Of a stretch of 64,000 bases of DNA, positions 45,301 through 54,790 are shown in pieces (position 1 is the stretch's first letter; each line of letters begins with the position of its first letter). The stretch spans positions 1,426,001 to 1,490,000 of the forward strand of contig NZ_FNKY01000001.1 of NCBI RefSeq assembly GCF_900103165.1, read 5' to 3'. This DNA comes from Nitrosospira multiformis. GTDB taxonomy: Bacteria > Pseudomonadota > Gammaproteobacteria > Burkholderiales > Nitrosomonadaceae. The position numbers were made by a program, and so were the translations under genes. Under the pieces are notes generated by a model. It made no database searches. It was not told the DNA's origin and worked only from the letters and a program-made list of their open reading frames with translations.

Positions 45301-46141
45301 TTTTTATGTCTCCCCGGTCTACTTGAGTCCACATGCGCCACGCTCCAACGCCGCGGCTAAATTTTATTTCCTGGGGGAAGGGCAGCCAGACACGCAAGGC
45401 CGCCATATCGGCATGATCGATTTGCGCGAACAGTTGGCCCCGCCACTGTTCGGGAATGTTCAATGATTCACCGGTAAAATCGCCACGCATGTCCAGTTGT
45501 GCGGCAAGCTCGGCGGGGGGAGTGGCGCGGATGCCGAAGCGATGGCGATTTCCATGGTTTTCAAGGCGCAAGTTGACCAGCAACTCCAGCTCAGGGGCGC
45601 CGCGCAGGTCATCTTGCCAGAGGATGCTGGCGTTATGGATGATGACTTGCCGCTGACGCAGCAACCAATCAGAAAAACCATTTGCGTCGTCCGTCAGTTC
45701 ACTGGTAAGCGCGAAGCCCGCCACATGGATCGCGCCCGAGGAGTCGCGGTGCACGATCAGGTCGGGTTGTTCGATTCCGATTTCGCGAAACCGCAATTCA
45801 CCATGCAATAATGAGCGCCACGAAAGCGTGCCTTCCACTTGATGTAGCAATAATGAAATGTTGCCTGCTTTATCATGCACCTTGATGGTGCGCAGCATCA
45901 TATGAGGGCGAAATCCATCCCAGTTCGCGCTGATTCCACCGAGGGTTATGTGCTGCCCGGAAGCTTGGCTGATGACGGAGGCGATAGTATCCCGGTAACG
46001 CTCAATGTCGGGTAGCAGCCAGTAGCGTAATGATAGCAGCAGGAAAGAGAAACCGATCGTCGCCACAATCAGCATCCACGTGAATAACCGGAATAGACGG
46101 CCACTCCCTCTTGCAAGAGGTAAAATTACCGATGGGTTCAA
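42338..46141 (-). CDS. YhdP family AsmA-like envelope protein
   Basis: 1267 aa with one N-terminal span (LFTWMLIVATIGFSFLLLSL) and a very long periplasmic beta-rich region. YRDTIASVISQASGQHITLG, GISANWDGFRPHMMLRTIKV and the C-terminal FGMFDLRALPRRITLDFHDV plus EGFGFDEISGDVKIIRGVAA are family signatures (DUF3971 and AsmA-like C-terminal domain). YhdP with TamB and YdbH bridges the periplasm and moves phospholipids to the outer membrane in enterobacteria. Length is the usual about 1270 residues. Upstream of the nitrilase and tldD in the same direction. Confidence 0.94.
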   Translation of the reverse strand: MNPSVILPLARGSGRLFRLFTWMLIVATIGFSFLLLSLRYWLLPDIERYRDTIASVISQASGQHITLGGISANWDGFRPHMMLRTIKVHDKAGNISLLLHQVEGTLSWRSLLHGELRFREIGIEQPDLIVHRDSSGAIHVAGFALTSELTDDANGFSDWLLRQRQVIIHNASILWQDDLRGAPELELLVNLRLENHGNRHRFGIRATPPAELAAQLDMRGDFTGESLNIPEQWRGQLFAQIDHADMAALRVWLPFPQEIKFSRGVGAWRMWTQVDRGDIKKLTADMHLNNVETQLAENLPELNLIRLRGRIGWQRVNDDTKEGMELFVRGLDATVRGEGELQPVNFSLRLISPRGTKSGGGRLSVENLDLKVLGDLMEYLPIGQPLREQIDRVSPRGEIHHMRAKWDGEWQRPVYFSAKGGFANLGMRKHESLPAFSGVTGNIDITERGGTLNLNSQQVRVELPHIFHEPLVLDVFTGQASWKFLPEGNSIAFKFNNISFSNHHAAGVAYGSYRFIPGKPGVVDLTGHVTRVDAGYLRHYTPITANHYVQDWLGKSIVAGEFLDARLHLKGDLVDFPFIRGNTGIFRLHTKVSEVVLDHIPGWPRIENISGNLQFQGNDMKLDASQASISGAKLSKVKLQIADMTASDAMLESQGEANGPTSEFLKFATKYVVDNQANSFADDVSITGNGKLLFKLDIPLHNKGDIKLTGNYRFIDNQINPGAHIPNIGNINGILAFSGSEIKLENVTAQFLGGPITVNSTTTPGEGMHLSAIGKVNPGNLYQFSPSGAVNPAEVWTRHLRGTTDWRASVHIHNKLVNISIESSLQGMTSTLPEPFSKAATDSTLLRFERRVSEQGDVLSFSYGGLATARIRRSQDKTGKYHVERGVVNFGTRAAISPEGKGISLTGTLPRLDLDRWRNLLEQFSSDEAAPPLNLARINAHIGTLDILGKRLNDITLNASKEDELWHSTVTSREIKGGVSWDLTGNGKIVARLRALTIPADSPANPNLVTAVQYREKNPPALDVTADNFVIGEKLLGELELIGGQQEQGWRIEKLHIINSDGSLTARGIWQSRATPPRIQTTITLNASDIGELLAHLGYPDRVKRGSGKLEGELSWQGSPQSIDYPTLAGSFKIKARRGQFPKFEPGIGRLFGMFDLRALPRRITLDFHDVFSEGFGFDEISGDVKIIRGVAATDDLRIEGPAARVIMDGELNLEAETQKLHVTVTPSLGLVTPVVGIVSQALQNSPSRYYSVTGTWADPIMTRIPQ

Positions 46142-46464
46142 TAAATAATTCCAGTTTTATATTCAGGCACGGTGTTTTTTTCGTATCCGGCGGGGGAAGA
46201 TACAAAGCTTACTCAGTTGAAAGAATTAGCCCGGATGTTTCATAAATTCGCGTGTCTTCGCTGGCTTATTGTTTCATATGGAAATTTTATTCAGTCGAGC
46301 GTATGAATAGCCACGCCATCTTTTACAAAATCTCCCATCCGGTCTAGTAATTAACGAAGTAGATACGGTGACGCCATGCTTTGTTCAATCGTTCGGGCGA
46401 ATTATGCCATGCTGCTGGATAGCTGCCATTTTGAAAAATTTATTGTAACTCCGAATCCTAAACT
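46142..46464. other. Intergenic between divergent yhdP and glnE
   Basis: About 320 bases. AATTAGCCCGGATGTTT (46224-46240) is identical to 6943-6959 upstream of yacG. No gene or hairpin otherwise seen. Confidence 0.5.
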
Positions 46465-49257
46465 ATGCATGCCGATCATTCCCACGAAAAAATAATTGAG
46501 TCTGTTTTACCCTACAGCCGTTATGTGCAGCGCTTGTTGGAAAGCGAGCCCGAGTTGCTGACGGAACTCAGACAAAATGTGCATCACTCTTTCTTCCGGG
46601 AAGAGATGCAGGCATTTCTGCATGCAAATCCCGATGCCGCAAATGATGAGACAGAACTAAACAGTACCTTGCGTAGCTTGCGTAAACGGGTAATGCTGCG
46701 CTTGGCGGTACGTGATCTGGGCGGACTGGCCGATCTTGCCGAAGTCATGACGTGCATGACCGATCTGGCGGAAACCACCATCGATTTCGCGCTGGGACGT
46801 CATCATGCGTGGTTAGCCGCTCCTGACCGTTACGGTCAACCCGGAAGTGCCGAGAGTGGAACTCCCCAGGAAATGCTGGTGATCGCCATGGGCAAGCTGG
46901 GTGGAGGCGAACTTAACGTTTCATCGGACGTGGATCTGATTTTCATTTATCCGGAAGATGGTGAGACCAACGGTATCCGGTGTATTTCCAATCAAGATTT
47001 TTTTGCTCGCGTGGGCCGCAAGCTGATTGCCAGTCTTAATGATATGACTTCCGACGGTTACGTTTTTCGGGTGGATATGCGGTTGCGCCCCTATGGAGAG
47101 AGTGGTCCCCTGGCAATGAGTTTTGCCATGCTGGAAGAATATCTCGTCACACAGGGACGCGAATGGGAGCGTTACGCCTGGATCAAGGGCCGGGTCATCG
47201 CAGAACCCTGCGCGCAAGGATCAGCCCTTGTGGAGCAGATAACGCGACCGTTCGTATTCCGGAAATACCTGGATTTCGGTGTCTACGAATCGATGCGCGA
47301 TCTCCACTCGCAAATTCGTCAGGAGGTCAGCCGTCGCGAAATGCATGAAAATATCAAGCTGGGTCCAGGCGGTATTCGCGAGATCGAATTCATTGCACAG
47401 GTATTTCAACTGATTCGCGGCGGGCGTGACGCCGATCTGCGCGTTCGTCCCACACTTGCGGTATTGCAGCTTCTGCGGGAAAAACGCCAACTATCGGACA
47501 AAGCAGCCGAAGAACTTTCCGATGCCTATTGTTTTCTGCGTAATCTTGAGCATCGCTTGCAATACCTCGACGACCAGCAGACCCAGACGTTGCCGGAAAG
47601 TCCCGCCGATCAGGCGCTCATAGCGGTCACAATGGGTTTTCCTGGCTATGACGATTTTTTGCGGGAACTCGACAGTCATCGCCGCAATGTAACCGGCCAC
47701 TTTGAGCAAATATTTGCGGCGCCACAGAAATCCCAAAAACTCGATACTCTCGGATGGCTGTGGCAGGAACAAGTGATGGAAGGGGCTGGAGCCCAAGCTG
47801 CCACAGCACAATTGGTTACGATGGGATTTTCCAGCCCGGAAAGAGTTCTCGGATGCTTGCAGGGGTTTCGTGCCAGCGCCCGTTACCGTCAATTGCCCAA
47901 AACCAGTAAAAAACGGGTCGATGCGCTTGTCCCCACCCTGATCGAGGTGGCTGCTAAATTCCCAACTGCGGACATTACCCTGGAACGTTTGTTATTGTTG
48001 CTTGAAAGCATAAGCCGGCGTGCCGCCTATCTCGCGCTATTACGGGAATATCCGCAGGCACTGGAGCGCGTAGCCAAGCTTGTCAGCGCAAGTCAATGGG
48101 CTGGCGAGTACCTGAGCCAGCACCCTATTTTGCTGGACGAACTGCTTAATCCCGCCGACTTCCAAAGCGTACCCGACTGGTCTCAGTCAAGCGTGAGGTT
48201 AACTCGGCAATTAAGCGACATTGGCGGTTCCGGGCATGACGATATCGAGCAGCAAATGGATGTGCTGCGGCATTTTCACCATGCCGAAGTATTCCGGTTG
48301 CTGGCCAAGGATGTGGAAGGGTTGCTGCCACTGGAAACATTGAGTGATCACCTGAGCGACCTGGCCGATTTGATACTCGATACCGTGTTACGCCTGGCCT
48401 GGTCAGGGTTGAGAAGGAAGCATCGGGATGCTCCGGCTTTTGGTATCGTCGGCTACGGCAAACTGGGTGGAAAAGAGCTGGGTTATGCATCTGATCTGGA
48501 TATCATTTTTCTTTATGACGATCCGCACCCCGATGCACCGGAAATCTACGCCAGGTTATGCCAGCGTGTTAATTCCTGGCTTACCAGCTATACATCGGCC
48601 GGGTTATTGTATGAAACCGATTTGCGGCTGCGTCCCAACGGTGGCAGCGGCTTGCTGGTAAGTTCCCTCGACGCATTCGATCAGTATCAGCGAAATCAGG
48701 CTTGGGTGTGGGAACATCAGGCTTTGACAAGAGCACGTTTCGTGGCAGGAGATGCCCATGTGAGAGAGATTTTCGAGCATACCCGCAAAGCGGTCCTTTC
48801 CCAGCGGCGCGACTTGGCGAATCTTGCATGTGAGGTTTTGAGGATGCGTCAAAAAATGCTGGACGCCCATCCCAATTCAAGCGGATTGTTCGATATCAAA
48901 CATGATTGCGGTGGCATTATTGATGTTGAGTTTATCGTGCAATATCTGGTCCTGGGCTATGCTTGCGACTATCCGGAATTGACGAACAATATCGGTAATA
49001 TCGGACTGCTGAAACTTGCTGGCGAGCTTGGGCTTATTCACGTGGAAACGGGGGAAAGGGCGCTTCGGGCTTACCGGGAATTCCGGCGGGTACAGCATCG
49101 GTTAAGATTAAGCGGGGATTCGGGTCTTGGGGGTATCCCGTCAGCAGGTAACCAATCACAACAGTTTGCGCGTGTCGAATTGGATTATTTGAGGGATAAC
49201 GTTGATGCGGTATTGCGTCTATGGGAAGAGGTATTTAAAACACAGCGTCATTCTTAA
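46465..49257 (+). CDS. glnE: Glutamine synthetase adenylyltransferase/deadenylylase
   Basis: 930 aa with two nucleotidyltransferase domains: the N-terminal deadenylylating one (GKLGGGELNVSSDVDLIFIY, about residue 145) and the C-terminal adenylylating one (GKLGGKELGYASDLDIIFLY, about 670), separated by the helical regulatory region. MRLRPYGESGPLAMSF and DLRLRPNGGSGLLVSS mark the two halves. GlnE switches glutamine synthetase on and off according to PII signals. In an organism living on ammonia this is a key nitrogen-control enzyme. Length is normal. Confidence 0.97.
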   Translation: MHADHSHEKIIESVLPYSRYVQRLLESEPELLTELRQNVHHSFFREEMQAFLHANPDAANDETELNSTLRSLRKRVMLRLAVRDLGGLADLAEVMTCMTDLAETTIDFALGRHHAWLAAPDRYGQPGSAESGTPQEMLVIAMGKLGGGELNVSSDVDLIFIYPEDGETNGIRCISNQDFFARVGRKLIASLNDMTSDGYVFRVDMRLRPYGESGPLAMSFAMLEEYLVTQGREWERYAWIKGRVIAEPCAQGSALVEQITRPFVFRKYLDFGVYESMRDLHSQIRQEVSRREMHENIKLGPGGIREIEFIAQVFQLIRGGRDADLRVRPTLAVLQLLREKRQLSDKAAEELSDAYCFLRNLEHRLQYLDDQQTQTLPESPADQALIAVTMGFPGYDDFLRELDSHRRNVTGHFEQIFAAPQKSQKLDTLGWLWQEQVMEGAGAQAATAQLVTMGFSSPERVLGCLQGFRASARYRQLPKTSKKRVDALVPTLIEVAAKFPTADITLERLLLLLESISRRAAYLALLREYPQALERVAKLVSASQWAGEYLSQHPILLDELLNPADFQSVPDWSQSSVRLTRQLSDIGGSGHDDIEQQMDVLRHFHHAEVFRLLAKDVEGLLPLETLSDHLSDLADLILDTVLRLAWSGLRRKHRDAPAFGIVGYGKLGGKELGYASDLDIIFLYDDPHPDAPEIYARLCQRVNSWLTSYTSAGLLYETDLRLRPNGGSGLLVSSLDAFDQYQRNQAWVWEHQALTRARFVAGDAHVREIFEHTRKAVLSQRRDLANLACEVLRMRQKMLDAHPNSSGLFDIKHDCGGIIDVEFIVQYLVLGYACDYPELTNNIGNIGLLKLAGELGLIHVETGERALRAYREFRRVQHRLRLSGDSGLGGIPSAGNQSQQFARVELDYLRDNVDAVLRLWEEVFKTQRHS

Positions 49258-49388
49258 GCTCCGTAATTTCGTTATAGGGCTCGGAAATAAACGTAAAATC
49301 AGCGCTAACGCGGCCTCGGGTGTTTCATTTTTTCACATGAAAATGCGTTAGAATACCTGGATACGAAATTTTCCTTGGGAGTCTCTGC

Positions 49389-50309
49389 ATGTCAATGGCT
49401 GACCGCGACGGCGTGATCTGGAGCGATGGTAAAATAATTCCGTGGCGCGATGCTACTACACATGTACTTACCCATACGCTGCACTATGGCTTGGGGGTAT
49501 TCGAAGGCGTGCGTGCCTATCAGACACCCCAAGGTCCCGCAATTTTCCGTCTGCGGGAACATACCGACCGGTTATTCAATTCAGCACATATTTTCATGAT
49601 GAAAATGCCCTATGACAAGGCAACGCTGATGCAAGCCCAATGCGATATGGTAAAGCAGAATAACCTGGAATCGTGCTATATCCGTCCGATCGCCTTTTAC
49701 GGCTCGGAGGCCATGGGCATCTCCGCCAAGACGCTCTCCGTGCATGTGGCTGTCGCCGCCTGGCCGTGGGGTGCCTACCTGGGGGCGGATGGTCTGGAAA
49801 ATGGCATTCGTGTCAAGACCTCATCATTCACGCGCCATCACGTTAACATCAATATGTGCCGTGCCAAGTCGGTTGCCACCTACGCTAACTCAATCCTGGC
49901 TCACCAGGAGGTCGTCAATGACGGGTATCATGAGGCCCTGCTACTGGATGTGGATGGTTATGTGGCGGAAGGATCCGGTGAAAATATATTCATCATCAAG
50001 CATGGCAAGCTCTACACGCCGGACATGACCTCCTGTCTGGAAGGTATTACGCGTGCATCTATCATAGAGCTGGCTGCGGAAATCGGAATCCCGGTGATTG
50101 AAAAGCGTATTACCCGTGATGAAGTTTATTGTGCTGATGAGGCATTTTTCACCGGCACCGCGGCTGAAGTTACACCGATTCGCGAGCTTGATAATCGCAG
50201 TATCGGTAACGGTGAGCGTGGCCCAATCACCGCCAGACTGCAAGCCATGTTTTTCGACTGTGTCAATGGAAAGACCGAGAAGCATGCCGCCTGGCTTACT
50301 TACGTCTGA
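49389..50309 (+). CDS. ilvE: Branched-chain amino acid aminotransferase
   Basis: 306 aa fold-type IV PLP enzyme. HTLHYGLGVFEGVRAY, FRLREHTDRLFNSAHIFMM, RAKSVATYANSILAHQEVVN (PLP lysine in RAKS) and GYVAEGSGENIFI are the IlvE motifs. It catalyses the last step of Ile, Leu and Val synthesis with glutamate as amino donor. GGGAG lies just upstream of the ATG. The zinc-finger gene follows after 54 bases. Confidence 0.96.
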   Translation: MSMADRDGVIWSDGKIIPWRDATTHVLTHTLHYGLGVFEGVRAYQTPQGPAIFRLREHTDRLFNSAHIFMMKMPYDKATLMQAQCDMVKQNNLESCYIRPIAFYGSEAMGISAKTLSVHVAVAAWPWGAYLGADGLENGIRVKTSSFTRHHVNINMCRAKSVATYANSILAHQEVVNDGYHEALLLDVDGYVAEGSGENIFIIKHGKLYTPDMTSCLEGITRASIIELAAEIGIPVIEKRITRDEVYCADEAFFTGTAAEVTPIRELDNRSIGNGERGPITARLQAMFFDCVNGKTEKHAAWLTYV

Positions 50310-50363
50310 CTATGTCTGGTTACATCTGATTAATATCCAATGATCCATCCGAGAGAGCAGTCG

Positions 50364-50570
50364 ATGCAGAATCAAGTTAACGATAGCAAACAGCGCCAAA
50401 TCGAAGTCACTGCGGACGATCTGCCGCTGCATTGTCCCACGCCATCAATGCTATTATGGAACTCGCATCCGCGCGTGTTTTTACCAATAGAAGATACGGG
50501 TGAAGCGCTGTGCCCCTACTGCGGCACACGCTACACGCTCAAGGGCGGTGTGGTGGCGGGACACCACTGA
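50364..50570 (+). CDS. Zinc-finger (CHCC/NDUFS6-type) domain protein
   Basis: 68 aa from ATG 50364 (MQNQVNDSKQRQIEVTADDL); an ATG eight codons earlier is less likely. The motif LHCPTPSMLLWNSHPRVFLP then GEALCPYCGTRYTLKG has the Cys-His-Cys-Cys pattern of the PF10276 zinc finger found in complex I subunit NDUFS6 and small bacterial proteins. It sits between ilvE and the phosphomutase. Role unknown. Confidence 0.88.
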   Translation: MQNQVNDSKQRQIEVTADDLPLHCPTPSMLLWNSHPRVFLPIEDTGEALCPYCGTRYTLKGGVVAGHH

Positions 50571-50596
50571 GTGGAGCGTAGTTTCACGAAACTCCC

Positions 50597-51973
50597 ATGC
50601 ATAACCTTCCACACGAAATTTTTAAAGCCTATGATATTCGAGGTATCGTAGGTAAAACGCTGACGGCCGAAATCGTCGAAGCCGTCGGGCATGCTATTGG
50701 TTCCGAGGCACGCGTTCGTGGACTCACATCGGTAGCGGTAGGCCGGGATGGCAGATTATCAGGACCGGATCTTATGCTGGCGCTGGCGAGGGGTTTGCAG
50801 AAAAGCGGTGTTAACGTGGTCGATGTAGGGATGGTCGCCACCCCCATGCTGTACTTTGCAGCCCATACGCTGTGCGATTATTCCGGTGTAATGGTCACCG
50901 GCAGCCACAATCCACCCGACTATAATGGTTTGAAAATGGTACTGGGTGGTGAAACCCTGGCCGCTGAATCCATCCAGGCCCTGCGTTCACGTCTTGAAAC
51001 CAATGATCTTATTCATGGAGAAGGCGAATACCGTAAGCATGACATTTCCGAAACCTATCTCCAGCGCATAATCGGCGATGTCAGGCTGACGCGCCCGATG
51101 AGAGTTGTCATCGATTGCGGCAACGGTGTAGCCGGTGCCTATGCGCCAACGTTGTATCGCGGACTGGGGTGCGAGGTAATCGAGCTGTTTTGCGAAGTGG
51201 ATGGCGCATTTCCCAATCATCATCCTGATCCGTCCGTTCCCGAAAACCTGCGCGACCTGATTCAAGCGCTCAAAACCACCGGCGCGGAAATCGGACTTGC
51301 CTTCGACGGCGACGGCGATCGTGTCGGCGTGGTTACTAAAGACGGCAGCATTATTTATCCTGACCGCCAATTAATGCTGTTTGCCGCCGACGTGTTATCC
51401 AGAAATCCCGGCGCCCAGATTATTTTCGATGTGAAATGCACCCGCAATCTGGCGCCATGGATCGAGCGTCATGGCGGCAAGCCTGTCATGTGGAAAACGG
51501 GACATTCGTTCATCAAGGGCAAATTGAAAGAAACCGGCGCGCTGCTGGCGGGAGAGATGAGCGGCCATATTTTTTTCAAGGAGCGCTGGTATGGGTTCGA
51601 CGATGGCCTCTATGCCGGTGCCCGTCTGCTGGAATTGCTCAGTTACCATGAGGACATCGACGCTGTCCTGCATGCCATCCCCGATGCGATCAGCACGCCG
51701 GAATTGCAGATCAGATTGAAAGAAGGCGAAAACTACGCCGTCATCGCGCAGTTACAGGAATCCGCTCGCTTCGATAACCCGGAGCGCATCATCACTACCG
51801 ATGGACTGCGGGTGGAATACAAGGATGGTTTTGGTCTGGCTCGCTCATCCAATACCATGCCTGTGATCGTACTACGCTTTGAGGCGGACAACGAGGCAGC
51901 CTTGAAACGTATCCAGGATGATTTCCGCGCGGTCATTTTGCGGGCCAAACCGGATGCGGTACTCCCGTACTAG
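50597..51973 (+). CDS. Phosphomannomutase/phosphoglucomutase
   Basis: 458 aa, AlgC/ManB-type alpha-D-phosphohexomutase. IFKAYDIRGIVGKTL, the phosphoserine loop VTGSHNPPDYNGLKMVL, the magnesium loop FDGDGDRVG, the sugar loop GEMSGHIFFKERW and the phosphate-binding RSSNTMPVIVLRFEA are all intact. It interconverts hexose 6- and 1-phosphates for lipopolysaccharide and polysaccharide synthesis. The start lies 26 bases after the zinc-finger stop, so ilvE, this gene and the one between may share a transcript. Confidence 0.94.
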   Translation: MHNLPHEIFKAYDIRGIVGKTLTAEIVEAVGHAIGSEARVRGLTSVAVGRDGRLSGPDLMLALARGLQKSGVNVVDVGMVATPMLYFAAHTLCDYSGVMVTGSHNPPDYNGLKMVLGGETLAAESIQALRSRLETNDLIHGEGEYRKHDISETYLQRIIGDVRLTRPMRVVIDCGNGVAGAYAPTLYRGLGCEVIELFCEVDGAFPNHHPDPSVPENLRDLIQALKTTGAEIGLAFDGDGDRVGVVTKDGSIIYPDRQLMLFAADVLSRNPGAQIIFDVKCTRNLAPWIERHGGKPVMWKTGHSFIKGKLKETGALLAGEMSGHIFFKERWYGFDDGLYAGARLLELLSYHEDIDAVLHAIPDAISTPELQIRLKEGENYAVIAQLQESARFDNPERIITTDGLRVEYKDGFGLARSSNTMPVIVLRFEADNEAALKRIQDDFRAVILRAKPDAVLPY

Positions 51974-52220
51974 CCTTTGTCCAGCAATGGGTGCGGCAGG
52001 GGATGCGATTGCTAGTAATGTGTTTATACCTGAAGTGCTGCAACCGGCCTGACTCGGTACCGTTCGACTCCCCCCAACCGTGTGATGAAAATTCAATCGC
52101 GGAATTCTGGACTGAGAATCAGGGATAAATAATCAGATTGCTTTACCCGTGCAAGTTGCATAGAATCATTTTCACCGTGAGGGATAAATCACGGCGTAGA
52201 CAATCTAATGGAGGCTACTC

Positions 52221-52937
52221 ATGAATATGAATATGCAGCGATTGATGTTGGGCGGGCTATGCGCGGTGATGCTCACGGCATGCGCCACTTCCGAACAGGC
52301 TGGAGGGTTTGGAAAGGCGGAGCCAAGCGGGTTTTTGAAAGACTATTCAAAGCTGCGTACAGCGGCGAACGAAACCGAGGCGACGATGGTGTATTTCACG
52401 CCGGATAAGGCCAAGTTCAAATCTTATACGAAAGTCCTGCTGGAGCCGATTCAAGTTTATCGTGGGGAGAAATCGAGCGCCAAGGATCTTGACAAGGAAG
52501 ACGCAGATTATTTGTCCCAATACCTCTGGTCACGCACCAATGAGGAATTGAGCAAGGATTACACCATGGTCCAGGAGCCAGGTCCGGGAGTAATAAGGAT
52601 TCGTGTCGGGATCACGCAAGCCGGCAAGAATATTCCGGTGCTGGACAACGTCACTGCGGTGCATCCAGGCTCAATTCTGATGTCGAAAGGGAAAAAGCAG
52701 CTCACTGGCACGGAGGCCCTTGTCGGCAGCGCATCGGTTGAAGGGGAGGCGACAGACAGCCAGACTGGCGAATTACTGGCTGCTGCAGTTGATCGCCGCG
52801 GTGGCGGTAAATACGCCTGGAAATCATTGAAGTCATGGGAAGACGTCGAGCAGGCTTACGCTTATTGGGCAAAGAAGACGCGGTGGCGGTTTTGCGATAT
52901 GCGGGGTGGCTCCGCATGCGAGCTGCCCAAGGAATAG
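52221..52937 (+). CDS. DUF3313 family lipoprotein
   Basis: 238 aa. A strong GGAGG precedes the ATG. Lipobox MLTACATS gives a lipidated cysteine at about position 21. The DUF3313 body shows SGFLKDYSKLRTAANETEAT, KSYTKVLLEPIQVYRG, DADYLSQYLWSRTNEELSKD and the closing WAKKTRWRFCDMRGG. Proteins of this family are often outer-membrane lipoproteins of unknown role, with a few linked to antibiotic or haem response. It is the first member of an exported-protein cluster reaching to 60.5 kb; another DUF3313-like lipoprotein is at 59.7 kb. Confidence 0.87.
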   Translation: MNMNMQRLMLGGLCAVMLTACATSEQAGGFGKAEPSGFLKDYSKLRTAANETEATMVYFTPDKAKFKSYTKVLLEPIQVYRGEKSSAKDLDKEDADYLSQYLWSRTNEELSKDYTMVQEPGPGVIRIRVGITQAGKNIPVLDNVTAVHPGSILMSKGKKQLTGTEALVGSASVEGEATDSQTGELLAAAVDRRGGGKYAWKSLKSWEDVEQAYAYWAKKTRWRFCDMRGGSACELPKE

Positions 52938-52999
52938 CGATTTGTGGCCGTAGCCGGCACGTTTAATATACACCTGAAACTCAGCTGGGAAATTAGAAT

Positions 53000-53038
53000 G
53001 CAAGACCCGCATCCGTCCGCTGCGGATGCGGGTCTTGC
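53000..53038. terminator. Bidirectional terminator, 16-bp perfect stem
   Basis: GCAAGACCCGCATCCG and CGGATGCGGGTCTTGC pair perfectly around TCCGCTG. It lies between the convergent DUF3313 gene and the gene ending at 53038; the last base of the stem is also the last base of that gene's stop codon. Confidence 0.8.
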
Positions 53039-53508
53039 TATTTGCAGTTGCCGGTGCAGCGAATCACCTGTTCGGCACAAGTGATGGCATCAAACGGTCC
53101 TATTAGAGACTCATCAATCTCCGTGCCGGAGTGGGTCATCTCAGCATTGTTGCACTGGTACTGGGAGGTCACGTATCGGACCCCGGAAACCCACTGCACA
53201 TCTGTACAATCGGGCTTGCCGACGCCAAAACGCATTCCGGCTTCGTAGGTGCCGCAGAGCATTCCACGGTGACGGACTGGTCCTTCGATGTGCCATTCTC
53301 CGCCGCGTTTCAACCAGGCGGTAAAGCCGAAGAAACGGAAATCCTTGCGTTGCAGTTCAAACCCTTCGACTTTGCCCTTGGCAAATTGTGCGGCGGCCTG
53401 TGACCGCCGCTCGGTCGCGTTGGCCTCTGCAATCCCGGTAGCGGATAGCACCGCGATCACCAGTGCGGATAGACTGAGGATCAATGACCCGTTATTAAAT
53501 TGACTCAT
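53038..53508 (-). CDS. Exported protein of unknown function
   Basis: 156 aa from ATG 53508 (AGGTGG 6 bases upstream); a start 20 codons earlier is poorer. An N-terminal signal or anchor (GSLILSLSALVIAVLSATGI) is followed by AKGKVEGFELQRKDFRFFG, GMLCGTYEAGMRFGVGKPDC and a cysteine-containing end (QYQCNNAEMTH, DAITCAEQVIRCTGNCK). Six cysteines in the mature part suggest disulfides, consistent with an extracytoplasmic protein. No family recognised. It is transcribed away from the next gene (53579), 70 bases downstream of that gene's stop, and probably shares its transcript. Confidence 0.7.
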   Translation of the reverse strand: MSQFNNGSLILSLSALVIAVLSATGIAEANATERRSQAAAQFAKGKVEGFELQRKDFRFFGFTAWLKRGGEWHIEGPVRHRGMLCGTYEAGMRFGVGKPDCTDVQWVSGVRYVTSQYQCNNAEMTHSGTEIDESLIGPFDAITCAEQVIRCTGNCK

Positions 53509-53578
53509 ACGTCCCACCTGGTTTCGCCATGTGTTTCCGCAACAGGAGATTATATTTCGAGTCATCATAATGCTGGCC

Positions 53579-54640
53579 TTAGTAAGATTGAATTGAGGAA
53601 CGCAGTCTCATCAGATTCTTGGTCATTTCCCCCTTCATCTGATCGCGGCCAATGCTATGCTTTAAGCTGCTGCCCATGCCGGCAACTTGATCAGTGGAAG
53701 TCCGGTGGCCGTAAAATATGATGGAGCCGTTACGGTAAGGCAGGCAGCCGACGATTAGTTGACTGGAGTTGTAGGAGTGCCCGACATAGAATTGCCGTGC
53801 GAGAATTACCGAACCAGTATCGGAAGTTTGCAGGATGCGGTGGCTGAGTATAGCCGTAGGCCGGTCCTCTACTTTCCGGTTAAGCCAATAAAATTGCTCT
53901 TCGACGCCGGAAGGCAATTTATTTGGATGATTCAGCCAAGCCTTGTACAGATCGGGGAAATAGCTTTCGAACAACTTGCTGCTGGCGGTCGCAGTTTGCA
54001 ATTCCTTTGCCGGGCTAGCTTCAGCTCCGTCACGGGCGTAAGGTGCAATACCTGCCAGGCCCTCTTTGTGGTAAGCTTGCCAGCGCTGCAATAAAATCTC
54101 CCGGTAGTGTTGCGATGCCGCGGCCACCAAGGCGGCTTTATCAGCACTCGCTAATTTCTTCTTTAGCAATGCAAGACCTTGAATTTCCGCACTGGATAAA
54201 TTAAACCGGTCACCCGCCTTGGCATTTAGCAGATCCCGGGCTTCGTCGCTCTGCTTAAATGTATAACCAAACCCTTTGAAATCATCGGCGACGGGATCCG
54301 GTCGCACTTGCCCCTGCGCAATGATATCGGGGTCGATTGTAGCCAACTTGCCGCTTTTGAAATAAGCAACAAGTTTCGCCGGTGGTGACGGCAGGTAAAT
54401 GGCCAAGCCCATTGCGAGTTCTTTCTGAGTGGCCTCGCCAAGCTCCAGCGCAATGACGTCGCCTCCATCGAGCTTCGCAACCTGGTCCTGTTTAAGTGAG
54501 AGCGCGGTAATGACCTCCTTGGCCGTGGGCAGGGGAGCCGCGAAGGCCGCGACAGACGACAACAGCAGGGGCACCAGAAAAGAGCGGTAGCACGCAGCAT
54601 GCGCCGGATATCCCTTTCGGGCATTAGCCAACTTATCCAT
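53579..54640 (-). CDS. Exported protein of unknown function
   Basis: 353 aa. A signal peptide (residues 15-35, SYRSFLVPLLLSSVAAFAA region) is followed by PLPTAKEVITALSLKQDQVA and long helical stretches (AEIQGLALLKKKLASADKAA, LVAAASQHYREILLQRWQAY). A C-terminal domain has QFYWLNRKVEDRPTAILSHR and QFYVGHSYNSSQLIVGCLPY, the latter like a lipid-binding or START-like beta fold. I recognise no named family. The gene is about 250 bases from the divergent SYLF gene and runs toward 53038-53508. Confidence 0.72.
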   Translation of the reverse strand: MDKLANARKGYPAHAACYRSFLVPLLLSSVAAFAAPLPTAKEVITALSLKQDQVAKLDGGDVIALELGEATQKELAMGLAIYLPSPPAKLVAYFKSGKLATIDPDIIAQGQVRPDPVADDFKGFGYTFKQSDEARDLLNAKAGDRFNLSSAEIQGLALLKKKLASADKAALVAAASQHYREILLQRWQAYHKEGLAGIAPYARDGAEASPAKELQTATASSKLFESYFPDLYKAWLNHPNKLPSGVEEQFYWLNRKVEDRPTAILSHRILQTSDTGSVILARQFYVGHSYNSSQLIVGCLPYRNGSIIFYGHRTSTDQVAGMGSSLKHSIGRDQMKGEMTKNLMRLRSSIQSY

Positions 54641-54790
54641 TTATTTTCCCTATTAAGGTCGGTTTAAACTGTTAAGCATTTTTAGCCTCGATGAAGAACC
54701 GGTTGTCGAAGCAGGGGGGAGGGACAGCAATTATTCTATCTGTGAAATAATAAAAAACCAGTCGGCGTTACGCATCAGCGGGGCAAATCC